DNA of 64,000 nt from Oscillospiraceae bacterium (GTDB lineage Bacteria; Bacillota; Clostridia; Oscillospirales; Oscillospiraceae): NCBI GenBank assembly GCA_015068125.1, contig SVLD01000007.1, forward strand, positions 1 to 64,000, given 5' to 3'. Every line of letters begins with the position of its first letter. Position 1 is the stretch's first letter. Position numbers and translations under genes: made by a program. The notes beneath the pieces were generated by a model. The model was not told the origin of the DNA, did not search any database, and was given only the letters and a program-made list of their open reading frames with translations. Below are positions 8,747 through 17,125 of the stretch, piece after piece.

Positions 8747-9352
8747 TTAATGGAAGAAATTTTGCAGCCAGCCCAGGCAATCCAGGAAGAAAAACCGCAC
8801 CTGATAGCCACCTTTTCCCTCCAAAGCTCCGGTCAGGCTGTCATCAAAGCCGGCACCGGCGGCGGTATCCGCAAAATTCTCCCCGGTGGCCTTCAGGCAT
8901 AGGGACGGAAACACCACGCACCACCAGTTTTGCCCCTGGGCATCGCCAATACTGACCCGCAGAGATTCATAGACCCCGGCAGGTAAAGTAAACGTATCGT
9001 AGCTTCGGGTGGGAAATTCCTCCCGGGTCAGGGTCACCTTTGCCGTTTCGGAAAAGCCGGCTTCCTGCAGCACGCGATTGGCAAGTGCTTCCAGCTCGGC
9101 GATATGCTCCTTAAGATACGCTTTTGCCTCCCTGACGTCGGGAATATTTTCCATGACCCCCTGCAAGTAGCCGTTGATGGCATCCCGCACCTGGAGTTTT
9201 ACCGCCTGATCTTCCTCAGAATCGGAATTGGCCACCACATGAAGCCGGATTAAATTGTTACTCAGCTCATACCGGTCTGCCAGCACAGAGCTGCCCCAGA
9301 CCAAGAGGCAAACGATCAGGGCAATCCACAACAATTTTCTGATTAATTTCAT
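8747..9352 (-). CDS. spoIIR: Stage II sporulation protein R (SpoIIR)
   Basis: A 201-residue protein with one N-terminal membrane/signal helix (residues 5-25) followed by the SpoIIR domain, recognised from LIRLHVVANSDSEEDQAVK and QVRDAI. In Bacillus SpoIIR is made in the forespore and signals across the septum to SpoIIGA, which then matures pro-sigma-E in the mother cell. Length and domain fit the family. The start is ATG 9352; the ribosome binding site is weak because a hairpin lies directly upstream. It is on the same strand as ispE but separated by that hairpin and a possible forespore promoter. Confidence 0.93.
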   Translation of the reverse strand: MKLIRKLLWIALIVCLLVWGSSVLADRYELSNNLIRLHVVANSDSEEDQAVKLQVRDAINGYLQGVMENIPDVREAKAYLKEHIAELEALANRVLQEAGFSETAKVTLTREEFPTRSYDTFTLPAGVYESLRVSIGDAQGQNWWCVVFPSLCLKATGENFADTAAGAGFDDSLTGALEGKGGYQVRFFFLDCLGWLQNFFH

Positions 9353-9391
9353 AAAAAAACACCGTCCATACTGGAATACTCCCAGTATGGA
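9353..9391 (-). terminator. Terminator of ispE
   Basis: On the minus strand the arms CCGTCCATACTGG and CCAGTATGGACGG form a 13-base-pair stem with a short loop, followed by TGTTTTTTTA. It ends the ispE transcript right before the spoIIR start. Confidence 0.85.
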
Positions 9392-9412
9392 CGGATTTTG
9401 GCAAAATTATAC
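9383..9412 (-). promoter_or_regulatory. Candidate forespore (sigma-F/G) promoter of spoIIR
   Basis: On the minus strand GTATA (9412-9408), an 18-nt spacer and CATACTG (9389-9383) resemble the sigma-G/F pattern. GTATA overlaps the last codons of ispE and the -10 lies in the terminator stem, so one short stretch would end ispE and start spoIIR. spoIIR is a sigma-F gene in Bacillus. Motif match only. Confidence 0.35.
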
Positions 9413-10264
9413 GGGTTTGGCAATAAACACCTGGGGATAATTCCCCTTGAGCATATTGCAGATCACCGCCGCAAACTCAAACTCGGTAACGATGGCAAAC
9501 ACCGCAGAACCGGAGCCGGTCATCTGCTGGCCGATGGAGCCGTAGGCATTGAAGATGGATTTGATGTAATTGAGTTCCAAATGATCTGCCGTAACCACCG
9601 GATCAAAGACATTGATCAGGTTCTGGGAGACTTTTTCAATATCGCCGGCCAGGATGGCGCTTTCCATGGCAGTATTGTCCGGCCGCTTGGCAATGGCGGT
9701 TTCATCCAGCTTACGGTACAGCTCCGGGGTGGACACGGAAAACTCCGGCTTGCAGACTACGAAGAAGCAGTCCGGCATATCCGGCAACTTCCGCAGGCGT
9801 TCTCCCCTGCCCTCTGCCATGGCAGTGCCGCCAATGGTGCAGAACGGCACATCGCTGCCCACCCGGGCGCCCAACTCTGCCAGAGCGTAGATGGACAAAG
9901 GATCGCCGTAGTGCCGGTTCAGTGCCCGAAGCACCGCCGCGGCATCCGCACTGCCGCCGCCCATACCGGCGCCGCTGGGAATCCGCTTGGTGATGCGGAT
10001 CTCCAGGCCATCGGCATCCTTACCCATGGCATCCAGGTACACCTTTGCGGCCTTCCAGGCCAGGTTACGTTCATCGGTGGGGATATCCTCCTTGTCGCAT
10101 TTTAAGCACCAGGGCTGGCCGGTACCGATATCGATCTCGATATCATCCCGGATAGAGATGGTCTGCATCACGCTTTTCAAGTCATGGTAGCCGTCATCGC
10201 GCTTACCGAGAACATCCAGAGTCAAATTCAGCTTGGCGAAAGCGTATTCGTAAAGAGTGGTCAT
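9407..10264 (-). CDS. ispE: 4-diphosphocytidyl-2-C-methyl-D-erythritol kinase (IspE)
   Basis: A 285-residue GHMP kinase that phosphorylates CDP-methylerythritol in the MEP pathway to isopentenyl diphosphate. N-terminal AFAKLNLTLDVLGKRDDGYH and the GHMP loop IPSGAGMGGGSADAAAVL are diagnostic, and a C-terminal MTGSGSAVFAI is the third conserved GHMP motif. Length is normal. It starts at ATG 10264 and is divergent from the DUF378 gene across a 131-base intergenic region; no partner MEP gene is next to it. Confidence 0.96.
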   Translation of the reverse strand: MTTLYEYAFAKLNLTLDVLGKRDDGYHDLKSVMQTISIRDDIEIDIGTGQPWCLKCDKEDIPTDERNLAWKAAKVYLDAMGKDADGLEIRITKRIPSGAGMGGGSADAAAVLRALNRHYGDPLSIYALAELGARVGSDVPFCTIGGTAMAEGRGERLRKLPDMPDCFFVVCKPEFSVSTPELYRKLDETAIAKRPDNTAMESAILAGDIEKVSQNLINVFDPVVTADHLELNYIKSIFNAYGSIGQQMTGSGSAVFAIVTEFEFAAVICNMLKGNYPQVFIAKPV

Positions 10265-10395
10265 AGGATTCCCTCCGTGGTATCATTTGCCGCCATTATA
10301 GCGTAAAAAAGAAAAATTTGCAACCTCGTCCCTGAATAAAACCGAGGGAAACAGGAAATTCTATGGGTAGCCAAATCAAGAATGGAGGAAACATT

Positions 10396-10599
10396 ATGGA
10401 TACACTGGCATTGATCCTGTCTATCGTAGGCAGCCTTAACTGGGGTTTGGTGGGTATTTTCCAGTTTGATCTGGTGGCCTGGCTCTTCGGCGGTCAGGAC
10501 TCCGTCATCAGCCGGATCATCTATACCGTTGTGGGACTTGCGGGTCTTTGGTGCATTTCCCTGCTGTTTCGCAAAGGACAGCACGCAGACGGTGAATGA
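10396..10599 (+). CDS. DUF378 small membrane protein
   Basis: A 67-residue protein with two membrane helices. The stretch LILSIVGSLNWGLVGIFQFD followed by WLFGG is the DUF378 (YuzA-like) signature. The function of the family is unknown. The start is ATG 10396 with AATGGAGGAAAC upstream; the open frame extends 33 bases further without a site. It stands alone, divergent from ispE, and ends at a strong terminator. Confidence 0.85.
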   Translation: MDTLALILSIVGSLNWGLVGIFQFDLVAWLFGGQDSVISRIIYTVVGLAGLWCISLLFRKGQHADGE

Positions 10600-10609
10600 C
10601 CCACAGCGA

Positions 10610-10642
10610 AAAGCGGCAGCACAGTGTGCTGCCGCTTTGATT
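10610..10642. terminator. Bidirectional terminator
   Basis: Arms AAAGCGGCAGCACA and TGTGCTGCCGCTTT make a 14-base-pair stem with A-rich left and T-rich right sides. It lies between the converging DUF378 gene and the Big2-domain gene and can serve both. Confidence 0.85.
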
Positions 10643-10652
10643 CTGTATGGGA

Positions 10653-11903
10653 TTACTGGGTTGCTTCCGGTGCCGGCTCCACCACGCGGATCTTGCAGGT
10701 GTAGATTTCGCCGTCCACAGTAGCGCTGATCGTGATATACCGCTCAGGCTGATCGTAAGTAGACTTGATACCGGTGATGTTTTTGCCCTTGATGGTGACA
10801 TAGCCCTCCACGCTGGCAGTCCACTCTGCCTCCACATTCACACCCTCGCTATCCGTCAGGTAGATCATAAAGGACTGAGCAGAAGTGCCAATGGTCAGCG
10901 TAACATCGGTATGGCTGAGCTTATGACGGTCAGGATTTACCGGCTCGGGATCAAAAGCCACGATAACCTTACAGGATGCGGTCAGATTGCCCACAGTGGC
11001 CCGGACATAGGTATAGCCCTTGCCAACTGGGGAAACCACACCGTTTTCGTCCACACTGGCGACCTTGGGATCGTCCACAGTCCAGGTGATCTCCTTTGCC
11101 GTTACATAATCGTTATTCTTGTACAGCTTGACCGGATCGGGGTAGGTCCTGGAGATGGTGATTTCCTTATGCTTCAGCTCCAGGACAAAGTTTGCCGGGA
11201 TATTCACAGTAGGTTCGGTGGGTCCATCGGTGGGATCGGTGTAGCCACCGAAATCACAAAGGATATCGCAGTATGCCTTCTTCTCACCGCAGGTGATGGT
11301 AATTACTGCCCGGCCGCCGCTGACTGCTGTCACCAGGCCCTTTTCATTGACCGTAGCCACTGTGGGGTCACTGGATGTAAAGGTGACAGGATCTGTGGTT
11401 TCGCTGGGCTGGAGCACATAGCTCAGAAGCTGACCGCTGCCGGCAGCAGTAAAAGTGATGGAAGGTTTGGCCAGTGTGATATCCGTACAGGGAATCGGAT
11501 CCGGCTGGGATTGCTGGATGCTCTGAGTGGGAGTATCGGTATCTCCGCCATTGCCGCCCCAGATCAGGCCGGGCAAAAACACCCGCACAGCCATATAGCA
11601 CAGAACCAGGACAATGGCAATCACCAGCAAAACCACGATGGCTACCAGGACGGGATTGGTTTTGTTCTCCGGCTCCTGATTGCCGCCGGTACGGCGCTGA
11701 GGATTGTGACCGCTCTGCTGAGCCTTACGGACATTTCCCTTGGAGAAGCGGCCGCCCTTTACATAGGCATAGGCAGCAGAGTCCCCTGCGTCACCGCCTG
11801 CGGCAGTTTGCTGGGATGTATTTTTGGCGCTTCCGCAGATCGGACACAGCACCGCTGTTTCCGGGAAAACCGTTCCGCAGACATCGCATATTACTTTGCT
11901 CAT
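10653..11903 (-). CDS. Zinc-ribbon, single-TM protein with Big2-like Ig domains
   Basis: A 416-residue protein. The N-terminus is a zinc ribbon (CDVCG ... CPICG, residues 5-26), then a Gly/Ala-rich and basic linker, one membrane helix (VLVAIVVLLVIAIVLVLCYM) and three bacterial immunoglobulin-like Big2 modules, recognised from SSDPTVATVNEKGLVTAVS and DDPKVASVDENGVVSPVGKG. The ribbon would be cytoplasmic and the Big2 modules outside. I chose ATG 11903 because GGAGGT precedes it at good spacing. It is divergent from the kinase/fibronectin gene, which has the same inside-TM-outside plan; joint function is inference. Confidence 0.8.
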   Translation of the reverse strand: MSKVICDVCGTVFPETAVLCPICGSAKNTSQQTAAGGDAGDSAAYAYVKGGRFSKGNVRKAQQSGHNPQRRTGGNQEPENKTNPVLVAIVVLLVIAIVLVLCYMAVRVFLPGLIWGGNGGDTDTPTQSIQQSQPDPIPCTDITLAKPSITFTAAGSGQLLSYVLQPSETTDPVTFTSSDPTVATVNEKGLVTAVSGGRAVITITCGEKKAYCDILCDFGGYTDPTDGPTEPTVNIPANFVLELKHKEITISRTYPDPVKLYKNNDYVTAKEITWTVDDPKVASVDENGVVSPVGKGYTYVRATVGNLTASCKVIVAFDPEPVNPDRHKLSHTDVTLTIGTSAQSFMIYLTDSEGVNVEAEWTASVEGYVTIKGKNITGIKSTYDQPERYITISATVDGEIYTCKIRVVEPAPEATQ

Positions 11904-11949
11904 TTTGGTACCTCCATTCCGGCGCGTTGTCACGCCAATGTTCAATTGC

Positions 11950-11978
11950 ATTATAGCACACACCTTTTCCGATTGCAA
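11950..11978 (-). promoter_or_regulatory. Sigma-A promoter of the zinc-ribbon/Big2 gene
   Basis: On the minus strand TTGCAA (11978-11973), 17-nt spacer, TATAAT (11955-11950). It points at the gene starting at 11903. Confidence 0.75.
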
Positions 11979-12076
11979 GTGTGCTGTACTTTACCTTTTT
12001 TCTTTTCCAGGCGAAGAAGTGTTCCCTTTTGACAGCTTTCGCCTGTTTATTCCTTGTAAAATCCGCGGAAATAGTG

Positions 12077-12105
12077 TTGCTTTTTTTTCGAAATTATTTT
12101 ATCAT
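12077..12105 (+). promoter_or_regulatory. Possible sigma-A promoter of the kinase gene
   Basis: TTGCTT (12077-12082), 17-nt T-rich spacer, TATCAT (12100-12105), 27 bases ahead of the kinase start. Confidence 0.45.
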
Positions 12106-12132
12106 ATAGGAAAGATTTGATTGTAAGGAGGC

Positions 12133-15012
12133 ATGGATGTGTCGGAGCCGAAATTGGTCCTTCCGCTGATGGAAGGATTTCTGATGGGCGAGCCCATCAG
12201 CGATCACGACGGTGTTCGCTGCTGCCCTGCCATGCAGGAAAAAACGGAAGAAAAATACATAGTTAAGATCATTTCCATACCCACATCCGGCGCAAAACTG
12301 GAGGCCTTGCTTCTGGCCGGCGCCTTCAGCAGCCGGGAATCTGCCCTGGTCTATTTCCGGGAACTGGCAGAAACTGCCGCCGAGGAAGCCGCCCTGCTGC
12401 AAAAGCTTTCCCGCCTGGAAGGCTTCTCCTCCTATGAAGGCTGGCAGATCGAGCCCATGGAAAACGGAGAAGGCTTCGATGTATACCTGCTGGGAAAATA
12501 CCGTCCCACCCTGGAGCGTCATCTCAGCCGCAGCCCCATGACCCATCTGGGTGCTGTCAACCTGGGATTGGATCTCTGCTCTGCCCTGGCGGTATGCCGT
12601 CGCAGCGGCCACCTGTATGTGGATCTGAAGCCCAGCAACATCTTCATCTGTGACGACCGGGAGTATCGCATCGGCGATCTGGGCTTTATCCCCCAGGCCT
12701 CCCTGCAATATGCCTCTTTACCGGAGCAGTATCGCAGCGCCTATACTCCGCCGGAAATTACCGACGCCTATTCCGCGCTGAATCCTACCATGGACATTTA
12801 TGCCGTGGGTATGATCCTGTATCAGATCTATAATAACGGTCAGCTCCCCACCCTGAACAGCGCCGGAGAATCCCTGCCGGCGCCGGAATTTGCCGATCAG
12901 GAAATGGCCGCCATTATTTTAAAAGCCTGCGCCGCCGACCCCGCAGAGCGCTGGCAGGATCCCGGTCAGATGGGACAAGCCTTGGTCAATTATATGCAAA
13001 GCACCGGTGCCAATGACACTCCCATTGTTCCCCCGGCCGAACCGGTTGCGGAGATCCCGGAGGAGAATTTCGCAGACGAAACCGCGGAAGCCGATCCCAC
13101 CACCGATGAGATTCTGTCGGAAGTGGATCTGGCTCTGGAGTCCGTGGGTGTTAATACCCAGGAAGCAGAATGCTGCTCCGGAGACTTTGCCGCAATCTCT
13201 GACGATGAGGAAACTTCCTCTGAAGAATACGACTCCGATGAAGAAGTTTCCGATGAAATCATGAGCATGCTGGCCCAGGCGGATGATCTCATCGCCCATG
13301 AAACACCGGAGCCTGTGGTGGCGCCTGCCCCCATTGATGTACCTGTTCCGCCCAGAATTGTTCCGGAGCAGAATGTCCCCGAGGACGAGCCCACAGAAGA
13401 ACCTGTACCGGAGGATCTCCCGGAATCGGAAGACGCGCTGTTTGACGAGCCGGACGAAGCGGATTTTGAAGATGAGGAAGTCCCTTCCGAGGAATACGCA
13501 CCCAACCCCCGGCGGAGCAAAAAGCTTATCACTACACTGGTGTGCTTCATCATTGCCGCTGCTGTGTTCCTGGGTGGCTATCTGTACTATAAGCATATCT
13601 ATCAGCAGACGATCCAGGGCCTTTCCCTCTCCGGTTCCGAAGGCTACCTGGCTGTTACGCTGGATACCGATATCCGTGACGACCTTCTCACCGTTGTCTG
13701 CACCGATGTCTACGGCAACGCTATCCGGCAGCCAGTATCCCAGGGCGTAGCTGTATTCCAAGATTTGAAGCCCAGTACCCGGTACGCCATTCGGGTGGAA
13801 ATTTCCGGATTCCATAAATTGCTGGGTAAAACCGGCGATTCCTACACCACCGCCACCCAAACCTCTATTGTGGATTTCGCCGCTGTTGTAGGTTTGGAAA
13901 ACGGCTCCGCAATTTTGACCTTTACCACCTACGGCCCGGAGCCCGATGATTGGACGGTGTATTACTCCGCCCCAGGTGAAGCCGAGAAATCTCTGGTCTT
14001 CTCCGGTCGTAAGGTGAATGTTTCCGATCTGACCATCGGAAAGCAATACACTTTCCGATTGGAACCCAACGATGCGCTGTATCTGGTGGGTGACAATGTG
14101 CTGGAATTCACCGCCGCCAACATGGTTTACCCCAAAAATCTGATTTTCGAGAATTTTGTGGGCAACGATCTCTCCATTTCCTGGGATACGCCCGCAGGTG
14201 AAGTCGTTGACAGTTGGATCGTCCGGTGTTACAGCGATGCCGGCTACGACAAAACCATCACCGTCACTGATACCAATGCGGTGTTCCACAATCTGGATCG
14301 CTCCGCTTCCTATCACGTGGATGTCCGCGCTGCCAATATGTTCCAGGGCAGCGGAATCAGTCTTGGCGCCAATCCCATCACTGTCAAGGATCTCTCTGCG
14401 GATTCCTCCGACCCCAACCATCTGGTTCTGCGCTGGAGCTTTGATGGCAGCGCCCCGGAAGGTGGCTGGCAAGTTCAGTATAAATCCGGCAGTATGCAGC
14501 AGCTGCAGACCATCACCGTCAGCGGCTGCGAAGCGACCCTCTCCTCCCTGGTGCCCGGCGAAGTGTATGAGATTCTTGTAACCCCGGTCAACGGAAGGGC
14601 CTGCTTTAATAACACGCTGGTCTATACCCTGCCCGCCGCCGAAACCTTCGCCGGCTATGATATCTCCGCGGAGCATTTTCAGTTCTCCATGTGCATCGCT
14701 CCCGACAAGGAAAACTGGACCAAGGATGACATCAAATCCAAGGATTACACCACCGCCTTCGCAGCGGATCAGAAAGTCGGGTTCTGCGTTTCCTTAGACC
14801 GGAATCCCTCCAATGCCCCGGACAGCGTCACTGTCTTGTTTGTGATCCGGGATGCGGCTGGCAGCATCCTTTGCTGCGACAGCAACAACAAGGAATGGGA
14901 CTCCCTGCGGAATTTTGCCATCCCGGCAATGCCCACCCTGATCGGCGCCTACACTTTGGATATCTATCTGAACGGCCAGCACCTGACGAACCAGAGTTTC
15001 ACAATCGTATAG
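12133..15012 (+). CDS. Membrane Ser/Thr protein kinase with fibronectin III-like ectodomain
   Basis: A 959-residue protein. Residues 1-290 are a Hanks-type kinase domain: K45 in KYIVKII is the ATP lysine, D164 lies in YVDLKPSNIF (His-Arg of the usual HRD replaced by Tyr-Val) and D182 in GDLGF stands for DFG. A very acidic linker (about 300-455), one membrane helix (about 465-485) and roughly five fibronectin III-like modules follow, with motifs such as SISWDTPAGEVVDSWIVR. The catalytic residues are present, so activity is possible despite drift. The start is uncertain: ATG 12133 is only two bases from AAGGAG, while in-frame GTG 12139 has ideal spacing. It ends at a strong terminator and stands opposite the Big2 gene. 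Confidence 0.82.
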   Translation: MDVSEPKLVLPLMEGFLMGEPISDHDGVRCCPAMQEKTEEKYIVKIISIPTSGAKLEALLLAGAFSSRESALVYFRELAETAAEEAALLQKLSRLEGFSSYEGWQIEPMENGEGFDVYLLGKYRPTLERHLSRSPMTHLGAVNLGLDLCSALAVCRRSGHLYVDLKPSNIFICDDREYRIGDLGFIPQASLQYASLPEQYRSAYTPPEITDAYSALNPTMDIYAVGMILYQIYNNGQLPTLNSAGESLPAPEFADQEMAAIILKACAADPAERWQDPGQMGQALVNYMQSTGANDTPIVPPAEPVAEIPEENFADETAEADPTTDEILSEVDLALESVGVNTQEAECCSGDFAAISDDEETSSEEYDSDEEVSDEIMSMLAQADDLIAHETPEPVVAPAPIDVPVPPRIVPEQNVPEDEPTEEPVPEDLPESEDALFDEPDEADFEDEEVPSEEYAPNPRRSKKLITTLVCFIIAAAVFLGGYLYYKHIYQQTIQGLSLSGSEGYLAVTLDTDIRDDLLTVVCTDVYGNAIRQPVSQGVAVFQDLKPSTRYAIRVEISGFHKLLGKTGDSYTTATQTSIVDFAAVVGLENGSAILTFTTYGPEPDDWTVYYSAPGEAEKSLVFSGRKVNVSDLTIGKQYTFRLEPNDALYLVGDNVLEFTAANMVYPKNLIFENFVGNDLSISWDTPAGEVVDSWIVRCYSDAGYDKTITVTDTNAVFHNLDRSASYHVDVRAANMFQGSGISLGANPITVKDLSADSSDPNHLVLRWSFDGSAPEGGWQVQYKSGSMQQLQTITVSGCEATLSSLVPGEVYEILVTPVNGRACFNNTLVYTLPAAETFAGYDISAEHFQFSMCIAPDKENWTKDDIKSKDYTTAFAADQKVGFCVSLDRNPSNAPDSVTVLFVIRDAAGSILCCDSNNKEWDSLRNFAIPAMPTLIGAYTLDIYLNGQHLTNQSFTIV

Positions 15013-15016
15013 CTAT

Positions 15017-15055
15017 TTTCGGCAGTCGATTTTTATCGGCTGCCGAAATTTTTTG
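15017..15055 (+). terminator. Terminator of the kinase gene
   Basis: Arms TTTCGGCAG and CTGCCGAAA with a 14-nt loop, followed by TTTTTTG. Confidence 0.85.
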
Positions 15056-15065
15056 CAATTTCCTC

Positions 15066-15094
15066 TTGCATTATTCCGCCCATCGTGGTACAAT
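15066..15094 (+). promoter_or_regulatory. Sigma-A promoter of the aromatic amino acid operon
   Basis: TTGCAT (15066-15071), a 17-nt spacer and TACAAT (15089-15094). The transcript would start near 15101, before the leader peptide. It overlaps no gene and lies right after the kinase terminator. Confidence 0.75.
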
Positions 15095-15125
15095 GTCCGC
15101 AGTCACAGGATTTTGGAGGCTTCCC

Positions 15126-15194
15126 ATGAAGTACACTACCTTTGCAGCACAGTTCTTTTATAGCTACTATTACTTTTTTATGGACAAAAGGTAA
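15126..15194 (+). CDS. Aromatic-rich leader peptide of the shikimate operon
   Basis: A 22-codon frame with TTTTGGAGG upstream. Codons 10-18 read F-F-Y-S-Y-Y-Y-F-F, and Tyr3 and Phe6 add to this: five Tyr and five Phe among 22 residues. It ends at TAA 15192-15194, 102 bases before aroF. The peptide itself need have no function; the run of Tyr/Phe codons would stall a ribosome when charged tRNA-Tyr or tRNA-Phe is short, as in the pheA and trp leaders of enterobacteria. The downstream operon makes exactly these amino acids. Confidence 0.88.
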   Translation: MKYTTFAAQFFYSYYYFFMDKR

Positions 15195-15280
15195 TAGCGA
15201 TTTGTGTTGCACTTTCCTGATGGCAATAAGCATTTGATTTCATGCCGCACAGAATCGCTTCTGTGCGGCATATTATCTTT
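15143..15280 (+). promoter_or_regulatory. Transcription attenuator with competing hairpins
   Basis: Four segments can be read. Segment 1 (15143-15151, TGCAGCACA, inside the leader peptide just before the Tyr/Phe run) pairs with segment 2 (15203-15211, TGTGTTGCA). Segment 2, extended to 15196-15211, also pairs with segment 3 (15243-15259) with two mismatches and a bulge. Segment 3 forms the terminator with segment 4: a 13-base-pair stem 15242-15254/15259-15271 followed by ATTATCTTT. A ribosome stalled in the Tyr/Phe codons would cover segment 1, let 2 pair with 3 and prevent termination. The pairings are read by eye; the mechanism is inference from the classic attenuators. Confidence 0.8.
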
Positions 15281-15296
15281 GATGGGAGATGTTTTT

Positions 15297-16298
15297 ATGA
15301 TCGCTGTTTTGAAACACGGAACTACCGCTGACCAGGCTCAGCAGCTTGTGACTTGGCTGCAGCACATGAATATTGATGTACACATTTCCGAAGGCCAGGA
15401 GGTCACCGTTCTGGGTCTCATCGGCGACACCAGCCGGATCGACATGGAGCTGCTGAGCAGTCTGGAGATCGTGGAATCCGTCAAGCGGGTTTCTGAACCC
15501 TTTAAGCAGGCAAACCGCAAATTCCACCCCAAGGACACTGTGATCCAGGTTGGCAACGCCAAAATTGGCGGTGGCCATTTTGCCATGATTGCCGGCCCTT
15601 GCTCTGTGGAATCCGAGGAGCAGATTATCGAGGTGGCAACCGCTGTGAAAGCATCCGGAGCGGACATTCTCCGGGGCGGCGCTTTCAAGCCACGTACCTC
15701 CCCCTACGCCTTCCAGGGCATGAAGGAAAAGGGCATCGAACTGCTGCTGAAAGCCAAGGCGGCTACCGGTCTGCCTATTATTACGGAAATTATGAACATC
15801 CGGGCACTGGATCTGTTCGCGGACGTGGATATCATTCAGGTCGGCGCAAGAAATATGCAAAATTTTGATCTTCTCCAGGAACTGGGCAAGACGGACAAGC
15901 CGATTTTACTGAAGCGCGGCCTGGCAAACACCTTGCAGGAGCTGCTGATGAGCGCGGAATATATCATGAGCGAGGGTAACGAAAATGTGATCCTCTGCGA
16001 ACGGGGCATCCGCACCTTTGAGACCTACACCAGAAACACTCTGGATCTTTCCGCGGTTTCTGTACTTCACGATCTGACCCATCTGCCGGTGGTGGTAGAT
16101 CCCAGCCACGCCACCGGCAAGGCAAAATTGGTGCCACCCATGGCCCTGGCCGCCACCGCCGCCGGTGCCGACGGCATTATGGTGGAGGTTCACAATAACC
16201 CCGCCTGCGCCCTGTGCGACGGCGCGCAGTCCTTGACCCCTGCTCAGTTTGACAGCCTGAATCAGCAGGTTCAAAAGATCCGGGAGGCGATGGTGTGA
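15297..16298 (+). CDS. aroF: 3-deoxy-7-phosphoheptulonate synthase (DAHP synthase)
   Basis: A 333-residue type I-beta DAHP synthase, which condenses phosphoenolpyruvate and erythrose 4-phosphate as the first shikimate step. Residues 1-75 form the N-terminal ferredoxin-like regulatory domain ([13 protein letters not shown]...), known to mediate feedback control in relatives. The barrel shows [30 protein letters not shown] and [12 protein letters not shown] start it at ATG 15297, behind GGGAG at 15284-15288, and not further upstream, because the extension would run through the attenuator hairpin. It is the first structural gene of the operon; its TGA overlaps the GTG start of tyrA. Confidence 0.95.
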   Translation: MIAVLKHGTTADQAQQLVTWLQHMNIDVHISEGQEVTVLGLIGDTSRIDMELLSSLEIVESVKRVSEPFKQANRKFHPKDTVIQVGNAKIGGGHFAMIAGPCSVESEEQIIEVATAVKASGADILRGGAFKPRTSPYAFQGMKEKGIELLLKAKAATGLPIITEIMNIRALDLFADVDIIQVGARNMQNFDLLQELGKTDKPILLKRGLANTLQELLMSAEYIMSEGNENVILCERGIRTFETYTRNTLDLSAVSVLHDLTHLPVVVDPSHATGKAKLVPPMALAATAAGADGIMVEVHNNPACALCDGAQSLTPAQFDSLNQQVQKIREAMV

Positions 16299-17125
16299 CC
16301 GTTGGTATCTTAGGATTGGGTCTCATCGGCGGCTCCATGGCCAGGGCCTACACCAAGGTAGGCCACACCGTACTGGCCGCCGATACCGACGAAAATATGC
16401 TCCGTTTCGCCCAGCTTTCCGGGGCAGTTTCTGATGTGCTGGATGAAAGCAGCATTTCCAAATGCGATCTGCTCCTTCTGGCTATCTACCCCAAGGGTTG
16501 CATCGCATGGTTGGAAAAATACGCCCACCTGGTGAATCCCGGGACGCTGGTAATGGATCTTTGCGGCATCAAGGAGGAAGTTTGCCAGCGGTGCTTCCCT
16601 CTGGCCAAAGAATTTGGCTTTACCTTTATCGGGGCGCACCCCATGGCCGGCTCCCATTATTCCGGCTTTAAGTACAGCCGCAGCAATCTATTCCAGGGAG
16701 CGCCCATGGTTTTGGTGCCCCCCAGGTTCGACGATATGCAGCTTCTGGATCAGGCAAAGCAAGCCCTAGCCCCCTGCGGTTTTGGGCGGTTTTCCGTCTG
16801 CACTGCCCAAGAGCACGACCGGCTTATCGCATTCACTTCCCAGATGCCTCATGTGCTGTCCAACGCCTTTATCAAATCCCCCACTGCCCTGTCGCACAAG
16901 GGATTTTCCGCCGGCAGCTACAAGGATCTGACCCGGGTGGCATGGCTTAACGCGCCCATGTGGGCGGAGCTGTGCATGGAAAACCGGGAAAATATGCTCT
17001 TTGAGCTAAATACCTATATTCGCCAGCTCCAGGCATACCGGACTGCCCTGGAGAAGAACGATATCGATACCCTGACCGCCCTTTTTGACGAAGGACGGCG
17101 GCGCAAGGAGGCGGTAGACGGATGA
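16295..17125 (+). CDS. tyrA: Prephenate dehydrogenase (TyrA)
   Basis: A 276-residue NAD(P)-dependent enzyme that oxidises prephenate to 4-hydroxyphenylpyruvate for tyrosine. The dinucleotide loop is GILGLGLIGGSMARAY at the N-terminus; GAHPMAGSHYSGF carries the conserved His and Gly of the active site. There is no ACT domain after the catalytic part, so feedback by tyrosine through such a domain is not expected. It starts at GTG 16295 inside the aroF stop (GTGA overlap), with GGGAGG at 16282-16287, and overlaps aroB by ATGA. Confidence 0.94.
   Translation: MTVGILGLGLIGGSMARAYTKVGHTVLAADTDENMLRFAQLSGAVSDVLDESSISKCDLLLLAIYPKGCIAWLEKYAHLVNPGTLVMDLCGIKEEVCQRCFPLAKEFGFTFIGAHPMAGSHYSGFKYSRSNLFQGAPMVLVPPRFDDMQLLDQAKQALAPCGFGRFSVCTAQEHDRLIAFTSQMPHVLSNAFIKSPTALSHKGFSAGSYKDLTRVAWLNAPMWAELCMENRENMLFELNTYIRQLQAYRTALEKNDIDTLTALFDEGRRRKEAVDG

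Noticed and set aside
12919-14676. Long minus-strand open frame opposite the kinase/FN3 gene
   Set aside because: Composition is that of an antisense frame; the plus-strand protein has clear domains and signals.
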